This document shows positions 27,818 through 36,726 of a stretch of DNA of 64,000 bases, piece by piece. A program made the translations under genes and the position numbers. The stretch is from contig JAGNXB010000002.1 in NCBI GenBank assembly GCA_017985675.1, forward strand, positions 1 to 64,000. The letters run 5' to 3'. This DNA is from Saprospiraceae bacterium. GTDB lineage: Bacteria > Bacteroidota > Bacteroidia > Chitinophagales > Saprospiraceae. The notes below the pieces were generated by a model. It was not told the DNA's origin. It saw only the letters and a program-made list of their open reading frames with translations, and made no database searches. Each line of letters starts with the position of its first letter. Position 1 is the stretch's first letter.

Positions 27818-30597
27818 TACCACATTTGCTCACTATCGAGGGACTTTATGCATATCGGGAATCGGTGACTATCGACTTTGCACCCCTGCTTGATGCCCAT
27901 TTATTTGGAATCTTTGGTGCAGTCGGCAGTGGCAAATCATCCATCCTTGAAGCGATCACCTATGCCCTATTTGGTAAAGTGGAAAGGCTCAACTTACGGG
28001 AGAACATGGCTGCGAATATGATCAATTTGGATGCAACCCGGGCAAGGATTGAATTTACCTTTGAGTCTCAGGTGGATAGAAACCTATATTTGGTAAGAGT
28101 TATAGGTAAACGTACACCGAAGGCTGCTGATTGGAAAAGAGAATTCTTCCGGATCCAGGAAGATGTAATTATCCCCATTGAAGAGGCTGCAATCCTAGAA
28201 GCCGTGGGATTATCCTACGATCACTTTATTCGTACGGTCATTGTGCCACAAGGACGATTCCAGGCCTTTTTAATGCTCTCAGATAAGGACCGAACCGATA
28301 TGTTACAAGACCTATTCCATCTAAATCGCTTTGATCTGGGTCCAAAATTGGGTCGTATCAAAGGGAAATGTCTCGGAGAGGAACAATTTCTAAGTGGCCA
28401 GATCGAGTCATTAAAAACCACACCCATAATACCGGATGATGAACTTACAAGTGCCCTCCTTCATTTTCAAAAGGAGGCTAAATTGGCCCAAGAACATGCC
28501 TTAACGTTGGAGCAAAAATCAGCACTGGTATCCCAGTGGTTGCACATTGATGAACAACTTGTTACAGAAAAAAACCAACTAGTTTCTACTTCCGCCATGT
28601 TAACTGCCAACCAGGAACGTCTTGTTGCATTAGAAACAACCTATCAGGAACTGAATGAGCAGTGGTTGTTGGTCCCTCAAAATAAAGACCAAATCGCCTT
28701 TGCAGAAAAAGCACTGCAAATCAAATCGATCACCACTTCCATTAAAACACTTACTGATACTTCGACTCATAATGAAGCACTCCTAAAACCCATCCGTTTA
28801 GAGCGCGACCTAATTAAATCCGAATTGGGCCGCATAGCAGATCAAAATGAACAACTTTTCGAGCTAAAAGCTTCACCAGAACTAATACGAGCCCGCCAAC
28901 AATTATTGGATCAACTTATCCGCTTTTCCGTGGATCAAGCGCAAAGAAAACAAAGAGGCCAAGCTATTGCTTTGGATAAAGATAACCAAATCAAACAATT
29001 ACGGGAACAAATGTTAACAGCAGCTGCTAAGGCTGGCATTAGCATACCATCTGTTAAAGAACTGTATTCAGTCCTGGTCTCAAAACATACCGAGCTTAAG
29101 TTAGAAATTGCGAGTATGGAAAAGGTTATGGAAGATTTGCAACAAAAGGGTGGATTGGACCGATTAGCTGAAGCACTTCAACCAGGCCAACCTTGTCCAC
29201 TTTGTGGATCTTTAAGCCATCCACTTGTTCATCACCCGAAAGCAATCATACATCAACTTACCGAAGTCAAACTCTTACTAAACAAACAGAGGGAACAAGA
29301 GCGGATTTTAATTCAATGCACCCAACAAATTGAGCAAGAGCCAAGTGTTGTTGCCGGATTTGATAAAGAACTAAACCGGCTTCGATCCGATTACCGAAAC
29401 GCTGAAGAAAAAAACAAAAAAGATATTGAATTAATCCAATCCTGGGGTATGGATTTGGAGAGCCTTGAGGCCTGGCTAAATGATCAAGGTACTTTGGATC
29501 TCAGCATCCAGAACCTTCAAAAAGAAAATCAAACAAAGAGTGAAAAATTGGAGCAGATTCAAAAAAAATACGAACTTCTTCAGCTTCAGATCCAGGAAGC
29601 GTCACACCTTTTGGTTACTTCGAGTGTTCAAAAACAAACTCTTTTGGAGCAAATTCCCGCTCATCTTCATCCGAAATTGTTTGAATCGGAGGAAGCCCAC
29701 CTTCGCACCTTTATAAAAGCCGAATCACTGCGTTTGGTTGAATTATCCCACCAATATCAAAAATCTTCAGCCGAAAGGGAATCTCAAATGCAGCTAGTGC
29801 AGGAAAAACTCGCTTTAGTCGCACGATTCAACACACAAATAACATTACTGAATTCAAAAATGGAAACAGTTTTGGCAGATATATCAAATTCTATTCCTGA
29901 ATGGCCAAAAGATCCTAACACGATTGAAGTCAAAAAACAATTAACAATATGGTCTGAAGAACGGAAAGCTTCCTTGACGTCATATACTGCGTATATGAGT
30001 GAGTTGCGATTGTTGCAGGAAGCAAAAAGTAGACAGGAATTGCAAAAAACTCGCTTGGCTGAGTTAGCAGGTGAACATCGAAAGGTCCAATTAAAATTGG
30101 ACAATTTGCGCACATTAGAGGGGTTATTCAGGGGCAAAGGAATGGTCGAATTTGCTGCATCCCGATACTTAAGTCAAATAATAGAGCGCGCTAACGGACG
30201 GTTTTACAAAATGACGCGTCATAAACTGCGCATGGAACTGGGCGAGGGCAACCGAATCATGGTCAGAGATTATTATCATGGAGGGGCAATGCGCCTGGTA
30301 AAGACACTATCAGGTGGGCAGATCTTCCAAGCTTCATTGGCTTTGGCTCTTTCTCTGGCTGATCAAATACGAACATATAAAGAGGGCCAACGCGACTTTT
30401 TTTTCCTCGACGAAGGCTTTGGCAGCCAGGACAAAGAGAGTTTGCGCATTGTATTGGAAACCTTAAAAGCATTACGAACAGAGAATCGGTGTGTAGGTAT
30501 TATTTCTCATGTGGAAGAACTGAAACAGGAGGTGGGGGCTTATTTGACGGTTCATTTGGACCCTATCAGGGGCAGTCAGATAACTACGAATACCTAG
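27814..30597 (+). CDS. sbcC: Exonuclease SbcCD, ATPase subunit C
   Basis: A 927-residue SMC/Rad50-like ATPase. Walker A is G-A-V-G-S-G-K-S-S (about 35-43). Long coiled coils (about 180-450 and 490-740) flank a zinc hook C-P-L-C-G (about 460). The C-terminal lobe has the signature L-S-G-G-Q and Walker B F-F-F-L-D-E-G-F-G (about 860). With SbcD it processes hairpins and double-strand breaks. Start and sbcD stop overlap (ATGA), implying translational coupling. Confidence 0.95.
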   Translation: MIPHLLTIEGLYAYRESVTIDFAPLLDAHLFGIFGAVGSGKSSILEAITYALFGKVERLNLRENMAANMINLDATRARIEFTFESQVDRNLYLVRVIGKRTPKAADWKREFFRIQEDVIIPIEEAAILEAVGLSYDHFIRTVIVPQGRFQAFLMLSDKDRTDMLQDLFHLNRFDLGPKLGRIKGKCLGEEQFLSGQIESLKTTPIIPDDELTSALLHFQKEAKLAQEHALTLEQKSALVSQWLHIDEQLVTEKNQLVSTSAMLTANQERLVALETTYQELNEQWLLVPQNKDQIAFAEKALQIKSITTSIKTLTDTSTHNEALLKPIRLERDLIKSELGRIADQNEQLFELKASPELIRARQQLLDQLIRFSVDQAQRKQRGQAIALDKDNQIKQLREQMLTAAAKAGISIPSVKELYSVLVSKHTELKLEIASMEKVMEDLQQKGGLDRLAEALQPGQPCPLCGSLSHPLVHHPKAIIHQLTEVKLLLNKQREQERILIQCTQQIEQEPSVVAGFDKELNRLRSDYRNAEEKNKKDIELIQSWGMDLESLEAWLNDQGTLDLSIQNLQKENQTKSEKLEQIQKKYELLQLQIQEASHLLVTSSVQKQTLLEQIPAHLHPKLFESEEAHLRTFIKAESLRLVELSHQYQKSSAERESQMQLVQEKLALVARFNTQITLLNSKMETVLADISNSIPEWPKDPNTIEVKKQLTIWSEERKASLTSYTAYMSELRLLQEAKSRQELQKTRLAELAGEHRKVQLKLDNLRTLEGLFRGKGMVEFAASRYLSQIIERANGRFYKMTRHKLRMELGEGNRIMVRDYYHGGAMRLVKTLSGGQIFQASLALALSLADQIRTYKEGQRDFFFLDEGFGSQDKESLRIVLETLKALRTENRCVGIISHVEELKQEVGAYLTVHLDPIRGSQITTNT

Positions 30598-30623
30598 TCT
30601 GATTTTCACCCGCAGAAGAGTTG

Positions 30624-30631
30624 TACTTTTG
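30624..30631 (+). promoter_or_regulatory. Candidate -7 element for the coiled-coil gene
   Basis: TACTTTTG matches TAnnTTTG, 18 bases before the ATG at 30649, predicting a leader of about 14 bases. The -33 position is weak. Confidence 0.4.
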
Positions 30632-30648
30632 CAGCAAAGGCATCAAAG

Positions 30649-31200
30649 ATGATTGAGGATTTAAAGACTGTTTTCCTTCGCGAAGGCATTACCGATGACA
30701 AAAGTTTGACATATATCTGCAACGCCTTGGCTCGTAACAACCAGCAGGGTTATGATTATCTGGAGCTGAAGTTGGCTTTAGATAAAATGTCCCGCATGGA
30801 TATCACCGGTGACATGGCTGTACGCTCGGCATTTGCCGCTGCTTCCGCAATGGGCATTGACAAAAAGAAGTTGATGGACTCCATTTCTGTATACAAGGAG
30901 ATCCTGATCAAGGAAAGAAAAGATTTTGATAAAGCCTTGGAAGACGCGATGAATCGCAAGGTAGAAACGCGAAAGAAGGATATCCTCGAAATAGAAAAAA
31001 AACGTCTTGCTCTTGAAGATGAATTAATCCGGATCCAAGCGGCTATTGCTGCGAGTGAAGAGCAAATTGCGAGTGCCCGTTTAGCAATTGAATCAGCAAG
31101 TAGTGAGTTGGCTATTGCCGAAAAAGTGTACCATGATACCTGTAACCAGGTCCTCCAAATTATGGATGAGGATAATGTGTTATTGGACAAGCTAATTTAA
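30649..31200 (+). CDS. Conserved-looking coiled-coil protein of unknown function
   Basis: A 183-residue cytoplasmic protein with no signal peptide. The first 75 residues are mixed alpha-helical. Residues about 90-165 form a charged heptad-rich coiled coil (K-K-D-I-L-E-I-E-K-K-R-L-A-L-E-D-E-L). I recognise no family. It follows sbcC by 51 bases and has its own candidate promoter, so a link with SbcCD is possible but not shown. Its stop codon overlaps the stop of the convergent plsC. Confidence 0.7.
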   Translation: MIEDLKTVFLREGITDDKSLTYICNALARNNQQGYDYLELKLALDKMSRMDITGDMAVRSAFAAASAMGIDKKKLMDSISVYKEILIKERKDFDKALEDAMNRKVETRKKDILEIEKKRLALEDELIRIQAAIAASEEQIASARLAIESASSELAIAEKVYHDTCNQVLQIMDEDNVLLDKLI

Positions 31201-31934
31201 GCCGTTAGAATGTCCGCCATCAAAACTGTTTTGGTGTGTGCCAACATTGCTTGATAGTTTGGGAAGTCGGAAGGTTCTAATATTGCACTCCAACGAATGT
31301 GGAGTACTCCTGGCCAAAGGTCGAGAGATGTTGCAGTTGCACTTCGTTTATGGACATTTTGTAGCGTCATGACCGCAATAGGTGTTTGCAAATCGTAGGC
31401 TAATCGAAAAGCACCACTATAAAATTCACCTAAAGGATTCGAACTCCTGTTGCGGGTGCCTTCTGGATAGATAAATACCGAATAACCTTCACTAAATGTC
31501 GATTTTAACCATTCCATACTCCTTGCTGCGGAAGAAGGATTTTTTCGGTCTACTAACACACATAAGCGTTTAACTAAAAATCCCAGTAAGGGAATCTTTG
31601 TCAACTCCTTCTTTGCCAGAAACTTGTAAACACCTGGGAAAGCCACAGGATTTGCCACAAAATCAATGGCCGTCCTATGGTTGCTAACAAGTATGTAGGC
31701 TTTATTTTTTTGAATGAGTTCACGCCCATGAACTTTAATCCAGATGCCAACTAAAGGGAAAAAGATATATGGATAAATATGGTGGTTAAACCAGATTACA
31801 ATTCGTGCGTATCTCCTGGGCAGCATTCCCAAAAAAATCAGGTAAAAAGGAAAAAAAAGCATCACAAGGGAGAAAAATACAACCAGGCCATAAATAGCCC
31901 AAACTTTGCCTGCAATCGTCCGGTAAAGGCTCAT
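31197..31934 (-). CDS. plsC: 1-acyl-sn-glycerol-3-phosphate acyltransferase (PlsC family)
   Basis: A 245-residue membrane-bound acyltransferase that makes phosphatidic acid from lysophosphatidic acid. The catalytic N-H-R-T-A-I-D (H-x4-D, about 86-92) and the substrate motif Y-P-E-G-T-R are present, after a hydrophobic N-terminal segment (about 10-35). It overlaps the CCA transferase gene by 4 bases and is the last gene of dusB-cca-plsC. Substrate preference within the family is not visible. Confidence 0.9.
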   Translation of the reverse strand: MSLYRTIAGKVWAIYGLVVFFSLVMLFFPFYLIFLGMLPRRYARIVIWFNHHIYPYIFFPLVGIWIKVHGRELIQKNKAYILVSNHRTAIDFVANPVAFPGVYKFLAKKELTKIPLLGFLVKRLCVLVDRKNPSSAARSMEWLKSTFSEGYSVFIYPEGTRNRSSNPLGEFYSGAFRLAYDLQTPIAVMTLQNVHKRSATATSLDLWPGVLHIRWSAILEPSDFPNYQAMLAHTKTVLMADILTA

Positions 31935-33367
31935 GATATTTTATTTATTACCGCAACTGGGGAAAGGCCCAATTTTTTACCTTCATCAAGCATCAATGCA
32001 GTAGCTTCTTCGGCAGAGTTGAGGATTTCGCCTTCAAGAACAGCCTCTCTGATTCTGTTTTTAATTAACCCCACCTCTCTGGAAGGACCTATACCGAAAG
32101 TCGCCATGATCATTTCACCAGTAACCGGAGGCTGCCAATTGCGAATCCGGTCGTGCTCTTCCACTTCCTGGAGCTTATCCCGCAGGTGCACATAATTTTC
32201 AAGGTATCGGGTTACCTTTTTAGGATTTTTGGAGGTTATGTCCGCTTCACACAGCATCATTAATGCCTCCAGATCTTCTCCCGCATCAAAGAGCAACCTG
32301 CGTACAGCAGAGTCCGTAATGTCTTCTTTGGTCAGGCTAATCGGGCGAAGATGTAGCCGCACCAATTTTTGCACTAATTTCATTTTATGATCTAGCGGCA
32401 GGCGCAACCGTCTAAAAATCTTAGGTACCATGGCCGCCCCCAATGCCTCATGACCATGGAATGTCCAACCTATCCCATCTTCAAATCGCTTGGTTGCCGG
32501 CTTAGCAATATCGTGTAATACAGCCGCCCATCGCACCCATAGATCATCTGTTTTGCGTGACAAATTATCAATCACCTCCAGCGTGTGGAAAAAATTATCC
32601 TTGTGCCCGACGCCGTCTTGATACACTACCCCATGCAAAGCAGTCATTTCGGGGAAAATCAACGCCATTAATCCCGTCTCAAAAATTAATTTCAAGCCAA
32701 CCGAAGGTTTGGGTTCTGCCAAAATTTTATTCCATTCTGTGGTAATCCGTTCCTGGGAAACGATCCGGATTCTGTCCTTGTAGCGTGAGATGGCATGAAG
32801 CGTTTCGTCGTCTATTGTAAATCCTAATTGAGTTGCAAACCGAATGCACCGCAACATACGTAAAGGATCATCCGAGAAGGTTTTACCGGGCTCCAGCGGC
32901 GTTTTTATTCGTTTTTCGGTGAGATGTTTAATGCCTTCAAAAGGATCAAGTAATTCGCCAAAATTTGGCATATTCAAGCTGATTGCTAATGCATTAATGG
33001 TGAAGTCGCGTCTAAACTGGTCGTCTTCGAGCGTCCCCTCTTCTACTGCAGGCTTCCTCGAGTTTTCCATGTATGACTCCCGCCTGGCACCTACAAATTC
33101 AATATCCCTGCCTTTATAATGAAACATCGCTGTTCCAAAACGCTTAAACACAGTAACATTGGGCGTAGGGATCAGACTGTGTGCTACGCTTTCGGCCAAT
33201 GCAATACCACTGCCCACACAAACGATATCGAGATCCTTTGTTTCACGTCCTAATAATTTGTCTCTGACAAATCCGCCTACCAAATAAGCAGGCATACCCA
33301 ATTCCTCCGCTTTTTGTCCTATGCGTTCAAGGAATTCCCGGTCGTTTTGATTGAGGTGAAAAATCAA
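31931..33367 (-). CDS. cca: CCA tRNA nucleotidyltransferase with HD domain
   Basis: A 478-residue class II nucleotidyltransferase. The head domain has L-V-G-G-F-V-R-D (about 29-36) and the catalytic D-L-D-I-V (about 46). R-R-D-F-T-I-N-A and E-D-D-x-F-R-R-D-type motifs follow. A C-terminal HD domain has L-H-D-I-A-K-P (about 285). It probably adds or repairs the CCA end of tRNAs, which neither tRNA gene here encodes. Poly(A) polymerase is the alternative, but the dusB neighbour favours tRNA. It starts 21 bases after the dusB stop. Confidence 0.9.
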   Translation of the reverse strand: MIFHLNQNDREFLERIGQKAEELGMPAYLVGGFVRDKLLGRETKDLDIVCVGSGIALAESVAHSLIPTPNVTVFKRFGTAMFHYKGRDIEFVGARRESYMENSRKPAVEEGTLEDDQFRRDFTINALAISLNMPNFGELLDPFEGIKHLTEKRIKTPLEPGKTFSDDPLRMLRCIRFATQLGFTIDDETLHAISRYKDRIRIVSQERITTEWNKILAEPKPSVGLKLIFETGLMALIFPEMTALHGVVYQDGVGHKDNFFHTLEVIDNLSRKTDDLWVRWAAVLHDIAKPATKRFEDGIGWTFHGHEALGAAMVPKIFRRLRLPLDHKMKLVQKLVRLHLRPISLTKEDITDSAVRRLLFDAGEDLEALMMLCEADITSKNPKKVTRYLENYVHLRDKLQEVEEHDRIRNWQPPVTGEMIMATFGIGPSREVGLIKNRIREAVLEGEILNSAEEATALMLDEGKKLGLSPVAVINKIS

Positions 33368-33388
33368 TGTTTTGGCTTAGATTCAGGC

Positions 33389-34384
33389 TTAAGCAATTGC
33401 TCCTGAGAGTGAATAATTAGTTTCGATCTCATCCAATATTTCAAAAAGCAATGCGGGGTCATCTTCCGTGACAAGTTTCGCACGAAATATTTTCACTCCT
33501 TCGAGTCCCTTGAAGTAATTCGTGTAATGACGCCGCATTTCCAAAACGCCCAGCTTCTGCCCCTTCCATTCTATCGAATGTTTCAGGTGTTGACGAGCTG
33601 CATTCACTCGTTCTGCTATCGTCGGTGGATCAAGTAAAATTCCTGTTTCAAGGTAATGGCGAATTTCCCTGAAAATCCATGGATACCCAATAGATGCTCT
33701 TCCAATCATTATTCCATCAATCCCATACCTGTTTTTGTATTCCAACGCTTTCGCCGGAGAATCTATGTCGCCGTTCCCAAAAACAGGAATATGCATTCTA
33801 GGGTTATTGCGCACGTTGGCGATTCTTGACCAATCGGCTTCCCCCTTATACATTTGTTTTCGAGTACGACCATGTATGGATATGGCTTTAATACCTACAT
33901 CTTGCAATCGTTCCGCAACTTCTTCGATAAAAATTGTGTCATCATCCCAACCCAGCCTGGTTTTTACTGTTACTGGCAAGTTTGTAGACTTAACGATAGC
34001 TTCCGTTAAAGCGATCATTTTGGGAATATCCTTGAGAATGCCTGCTCCTGCCAATTTGCAAACCACCTTTTGGACTGGACAGCCAAAATTGATATCCAGA
34101 ATTTCAGGACGCGCCTCCTCTACAATTCGTGCTGCACGTTCCATTGAATCTAATTCTGCCCCGAAGATTTGTATGCCTATAGGACGCTCTTCATCATAGA
34201 TATCAAGTTTTTGCAAGGACTTGCTTGCATCACGTATCAGTCCTTCTACTGAAATAAACTCTGTAAACATTAAATCACATCCTTGTGCCTTACACAGTGC
34301 CCGAAATGGGGGATCGCTTACATCCTCCATAGGCGCCAGTAATAGTGGAAATGCCCCAAGTTCTATAGAACCAATTTTTACCAT
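33389..34384 (-). CDS. dusB: tRNA-dihydrouridine synthase
   Basis: A 331-residue FMN-dependent TIM-barrel enzyme that reduces uridine in tRNA. It shows L-A-P-M-E-D-V-S-D (about 16-24), the active-site Cys in N-F-G-C-P-V-Q-K-V (about 100), V-K-T-R-L-G-W, H-G-R-T-R-K-Q-M-Y-K-G and G-N-G-D-I. The features fit the DusB subfamily. It heads a minus-strand operon with cca and plsC behind a well-formed promoter. Confidence 0.94.
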   Translation of the reverse strand: MVKIGSIELGAFPLLLAPMEDVSDPPFRALCKAQGCDLMFTEFISVEGLIRDASKSLQKLDIYDEERPIGIQIFGAELDSMERAARIVEEARPEILDINFGCPVQKVVCKLAGAGILKDIPKMIALTEAIVKSTNLPVTVKTRLGWDDDTIFIEEVAERLQDVGIKAISIHGRTRKQMYKGEADWSRIANVRNNPRMHIPVFGNGDIDSPAKALEYKNRYGIDGIMIGRASIGYPWIFREIRHYLETGILLDPPTIAERVNAARQHLKHSIEWKGQKLGVLEMRRHYTNYFKGLEGVKIFRAKLVTEDDPALLFEILDEIETNYSLSGAIA

Positions 34385-34400
34385 GTACTAAAATTCAATG

Positions 34401-34432
34401 CAAAAGTACACGGAACCAGCGCCCTAGACAAA
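34401..34432 (-). promoter_or_regulatory. Promoter of dusB-cca-plsC
   Basis: On the minus strand TTTG (34429-34432) and TACTTTTG (34401-34408) are 20 bases apart, an excellent fit to the Bacteroidota consensus. The predicted start site gives a leader of about 12 bases. Confidence 0.75.
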
Positions 34433-34466
34433 CAATGCTGAAAAGTGACCTTATAAAGTTGAGGTT

Positions 34467-34501
34467 TTGCTAAGCTGATGCAGCAGACAGGCTTATCTTT
34501 G
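34467..34501 (+). promoter_or_regulatory. Candidate promoter of nhaD
   Basis: TATCTTTG (34494-34501) lies 20 bases before the ATG. A TTG at 34467-34469 is 24 bases upstream, slightly farther than usual. It faces away from the dusB promoter. Confidence 0.55.
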
Positions 34502-34521
34502 GCGAGCTGTAAACGGAAATC

Positions 34522-35850
34522 ATGATACTGGCTTTAATCTTATGCTTTATAATTGGGTATACGCTGATCGTATTTGAACATCCGTTAAGGTTGGACAAAT
34601 CCGTACCCGCCTTGCTAATGGGTTCGTTGAGTTGGGCGATTATTTCTCTTGGAGATTTAGATGTTGTTTCCCATGATCATACGATTGGAGAAATGGAACC
34701 GGTACTCCTTCATCATGTTGGAAAAATTGCTGAAATTCTCCTCTTCCTGATGGGTGCTATGACCATTGTGGAATTTGTTGACATACATAAGGGATTCAAA
34801 GTAATCACCGACCGAATCAAAACAACAGAAAAGCGGACCATGTTATGGATTATCCTGGCGCTTTCGTTTTTCATGTCTGCCGCCCTTGATAATCTTGCGT
34901 GTACTATTGTTCTGGTTTCGTTGTTGCGCAAATTGGTTCCGGACAGGGAGGAGCGATTGTGGTTCGTATCACTGGCCGTAATCGGTGCTAATGCTGGCGG
35001 TGCATGGTCCCCAATAGGAGATGTAACAACGACCATGTTATGGATAGGTAAAAAAGTTTCTACAGTCGGCTTGATTGTCCACCTGATTATTCCTTCTTTA
35101 GTTTGTGTTGTCATCCCTGGCATTATATGTAGTTTTTTACCCGCATTTCGAGGCAAAATAACCCCACGTGTCGTTAAGGCAGGTGACGTTCAGGATCGCC
35201 AGCTCAAAACAAGCAAAATCATATTGTTTGCCGGCTTAGGTGGATTGCTTTTTGTGCCTGTCTTTAAGGCAATAACTCATCTACCTCCCTATATGGGTAT
35301 CATGCTCAGTCTTGGCGTAGTATGGCTGTTATCTGAATACCTCCTGAGTAAAACAGATCAGGATGATGAAACCAAATTCCACCTCACTGTAAACTACGCA
35401 TTGAGTCGCATTGAAATGACAAGCATTATCTTTTTCCTTGGCATCCTTTCTGCGGTCACAGCATTGGAATCTGCAGCAGTCATGAATGCAGCAGGTCACC
35501 AGGTTGGACTGTTGAGTTTAGCCGCAGAGAAACTGAATGTCGCAATTCCATCCACTAATATGGTTGTTTTAATATTAGGTGTCTTTTCGGCAATCATTGA
35601 TAATGTTCCTTTAGTAGCTGCAACCATGGGCATGTATACGTTGCCCATTGATGATAAAATATGGCATTTCATAGCTTATTCCGCCGGAACAGGAGGCAGT
35701 ATGCTCATCATTGGCTCTGCAGCGGGTGTCGCTGCAATGGGCATGGAACGTATTAATTTCATCTGGTATCTCCGCAATATCACCTGGATAGCAGCGTTGG
35801 GATTTTTTAGTGGTGCTATAGTGTTTATCATTCAGTCCAGTTTCTTTTGA
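34522..35850 (+). CDS. nhaD: Na+/H+ antiporter, NhaD family
   Basis: A 442-residue polytopic inner-membrane protein with about 11-13 hydrophobic segments. Family features are S-A-A-L-D-N-L-A-C-T-I-V (about 118-129), G-A-N-A-G-G-A-W-S-P-I-G-D-V-T-T (about 156-171) and S-A-I-I-D-N-V-P-L-V-A (about 355-365), the paired D-N sites of ion-transporter superfamily members. It exports sodium in exchange for protons. The 3' end touches the next gene. Confidence 0.93.
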   Translation: MILALILCFIIGYTLIVFEHPLRLDKSVPALLMGSLSWAIISLGDLDVVSHDHTIGEMEPVLLHHVGKIAEILLFLMGAMTIVEFVDIHKGFKVITDRIKTTEKRTMLWIILALSFFMSAALDNLACTIVLVSLLRKLVPDREERLWFVSLAVIGANAGGAWSPIGDVTTTMLWIGKKVSTVGLIVHLIIPSLVCVVIPGIICSFLPAFRGKITPRVVKAGDVQDRQLKTSKIILFAGLGGLLFVPVFKAITHLPPYMGIMLSLGVVWLLSEYLLSKTDQDDETKFHLTVNYALSRIEMTSIIFFLGILSAVTALESAAVMNAAGHQVGLLSLAAEKLNVAIPSTNMVVLILGVFSAIIDNVPLVAATMGMYTLPIDDKIWHFIAYSAGTGGSMLIIGSAAGVAAMGMERINFIWYLRNITWIAALGFFSGAIVFIIQSSFF

Positions 35851-35852
35851 AC

Positions 35853-36233
35853 GTGATACGAATTATTTCGATAATTTTCCTGACTCTGTTCTTGGCTCAC
35901 TGTAGCAGAGACAAGGCGCCATATCCCATCCCAGGGAAATGGCAAGCATATTCCTTGTCGGTGGAGGATTCAGTGTGGCAAGTTGAAACAACTCCTATTT
36001 CCTTAGCTTTTGATGCCAATAGTGACTATAAATTAGAATGGTACGGTGGAGTAGAAGAAATTGGCCAGTGGACCATAGATTACCCTTCCTTATTTATTCG
36101 GCCTGATGGCAAAAAGAAGGAAATTATGCAGATAATCAAAATGCAAATGGACACCCTAGTCATACAAGGCCAATTGCAAAACAAGTCTACCATTTTAAGC
36201 TTTTACAGAATAGCCAATGATCCGAAAATCTGA
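35853..36233 (+). CDS. Small lipoprotein, lipocalin-like (unknown function)
   Basis: A 126-residue predicted lipoprotein. The N-terminal hydrophobic stretch ends in L-A-H-C, a plausible lipobox, followed by S-R-D. The rest is beta-rich (G-K-W-Q-A-Y-S-L, Y-K-L-E-W-Y-G), resembling lipocalin-like domains. The GTG at 35853 is chosen; a TTG at 35847 would overlap the nhaD stop. It overlaps the next gene by 17 bases and is probably in the nhaD operon. Function unknown. Confidence 0.75.
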   Translation: MIRIISIIFLTLFLAHCSRDKAPYPIPGKWQAYSLSVEDSVWQVETTPISLAFDANSDYKLEWYGGVEEIGQWTIDYPSLFIRPDGKKKEIMQIIKMQMDTLVIQGQLQNKSTILSFYRIANDPKI

Positions 36234-36600
36234 ATCCAGGTATTTCATGATGTTCCTGTTCTTGATGCTAATTGGGTATGCCATTCCATTAAAGGCTCAA
36301 GTAACCTGGCAATCAGGTACAAGCTACAACTTTGAAAAAGTACATTTAGGAGAAGAACGTGTGACTATATTCACATTCCTCAATTCAGGTACCAAGCCAC
36401 TTGTTATTGATAATGTGCGTACAACCTGTGGGTGCACAGCACCTGAGTGGGACAACACTCCGGTACTTCCAGGTGAATCTGGCGTAATTCGAATAGAATT
36501 CCGACCTAATCGCAAAGGAATCACAGAAAAACATATTAAAGTTTGGTTCAAGGATCTACGCAAACCACACAGTTTAAAAATTGAAGCTGAGGTATATTAA
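36217..36600 (+). CDS. DUF1573 domain protein, secreted
   Basis: A 127-residue exported protein. The ATG at 36217 supplies a positively charged n-region (R-K, R) before the hydrophobic core and a cleavage site after L-K-A-Q; a later Met would lack the charges. The mature part is one Ig-like DUF1573 domain with the hallmark T-T-C-G-C-T (about 69-74). Such domains are common in Bacteroidota; their role is not established. It overlaps the upstream lipoprotein gene by 17 bases. Confidence 0.85.
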   Translation: MIRKSESRYFMMFLFLMLIGYAIPLKAQVTWQSGTSYNFEKVHLGEERVTIFTFLNSGTKPLVIDNVRTTCGCTAPEWDNTPVLPGESGVIRIEFRPNRKGITEKHIKVWFKDLRKPHSLKIEAEVY

Positions 36601-36696
36601 ATCGCCAGCGCGGATTCCTAGTCGATTGTATTATGGATTATGTCGCTGACAGGAGTTACTTGGTCCCAATCCATCGTTTTGGGTAGGAAATTGACC

Positions 36697-36704
36697 TATC
36701 TTTG
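36697..36704 (+). promoter_or_regulatory. Candidate -7 element for lepB
   Basis: TATCTTTG lies 23 bases before the ATG. A TTG at 36679-36681 is 15 bases upstream, shorter than the usual spacing. Confidence 0.5.
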
Positions 36705-36726
36705 TTTGTCTTAAACATTCACATCA

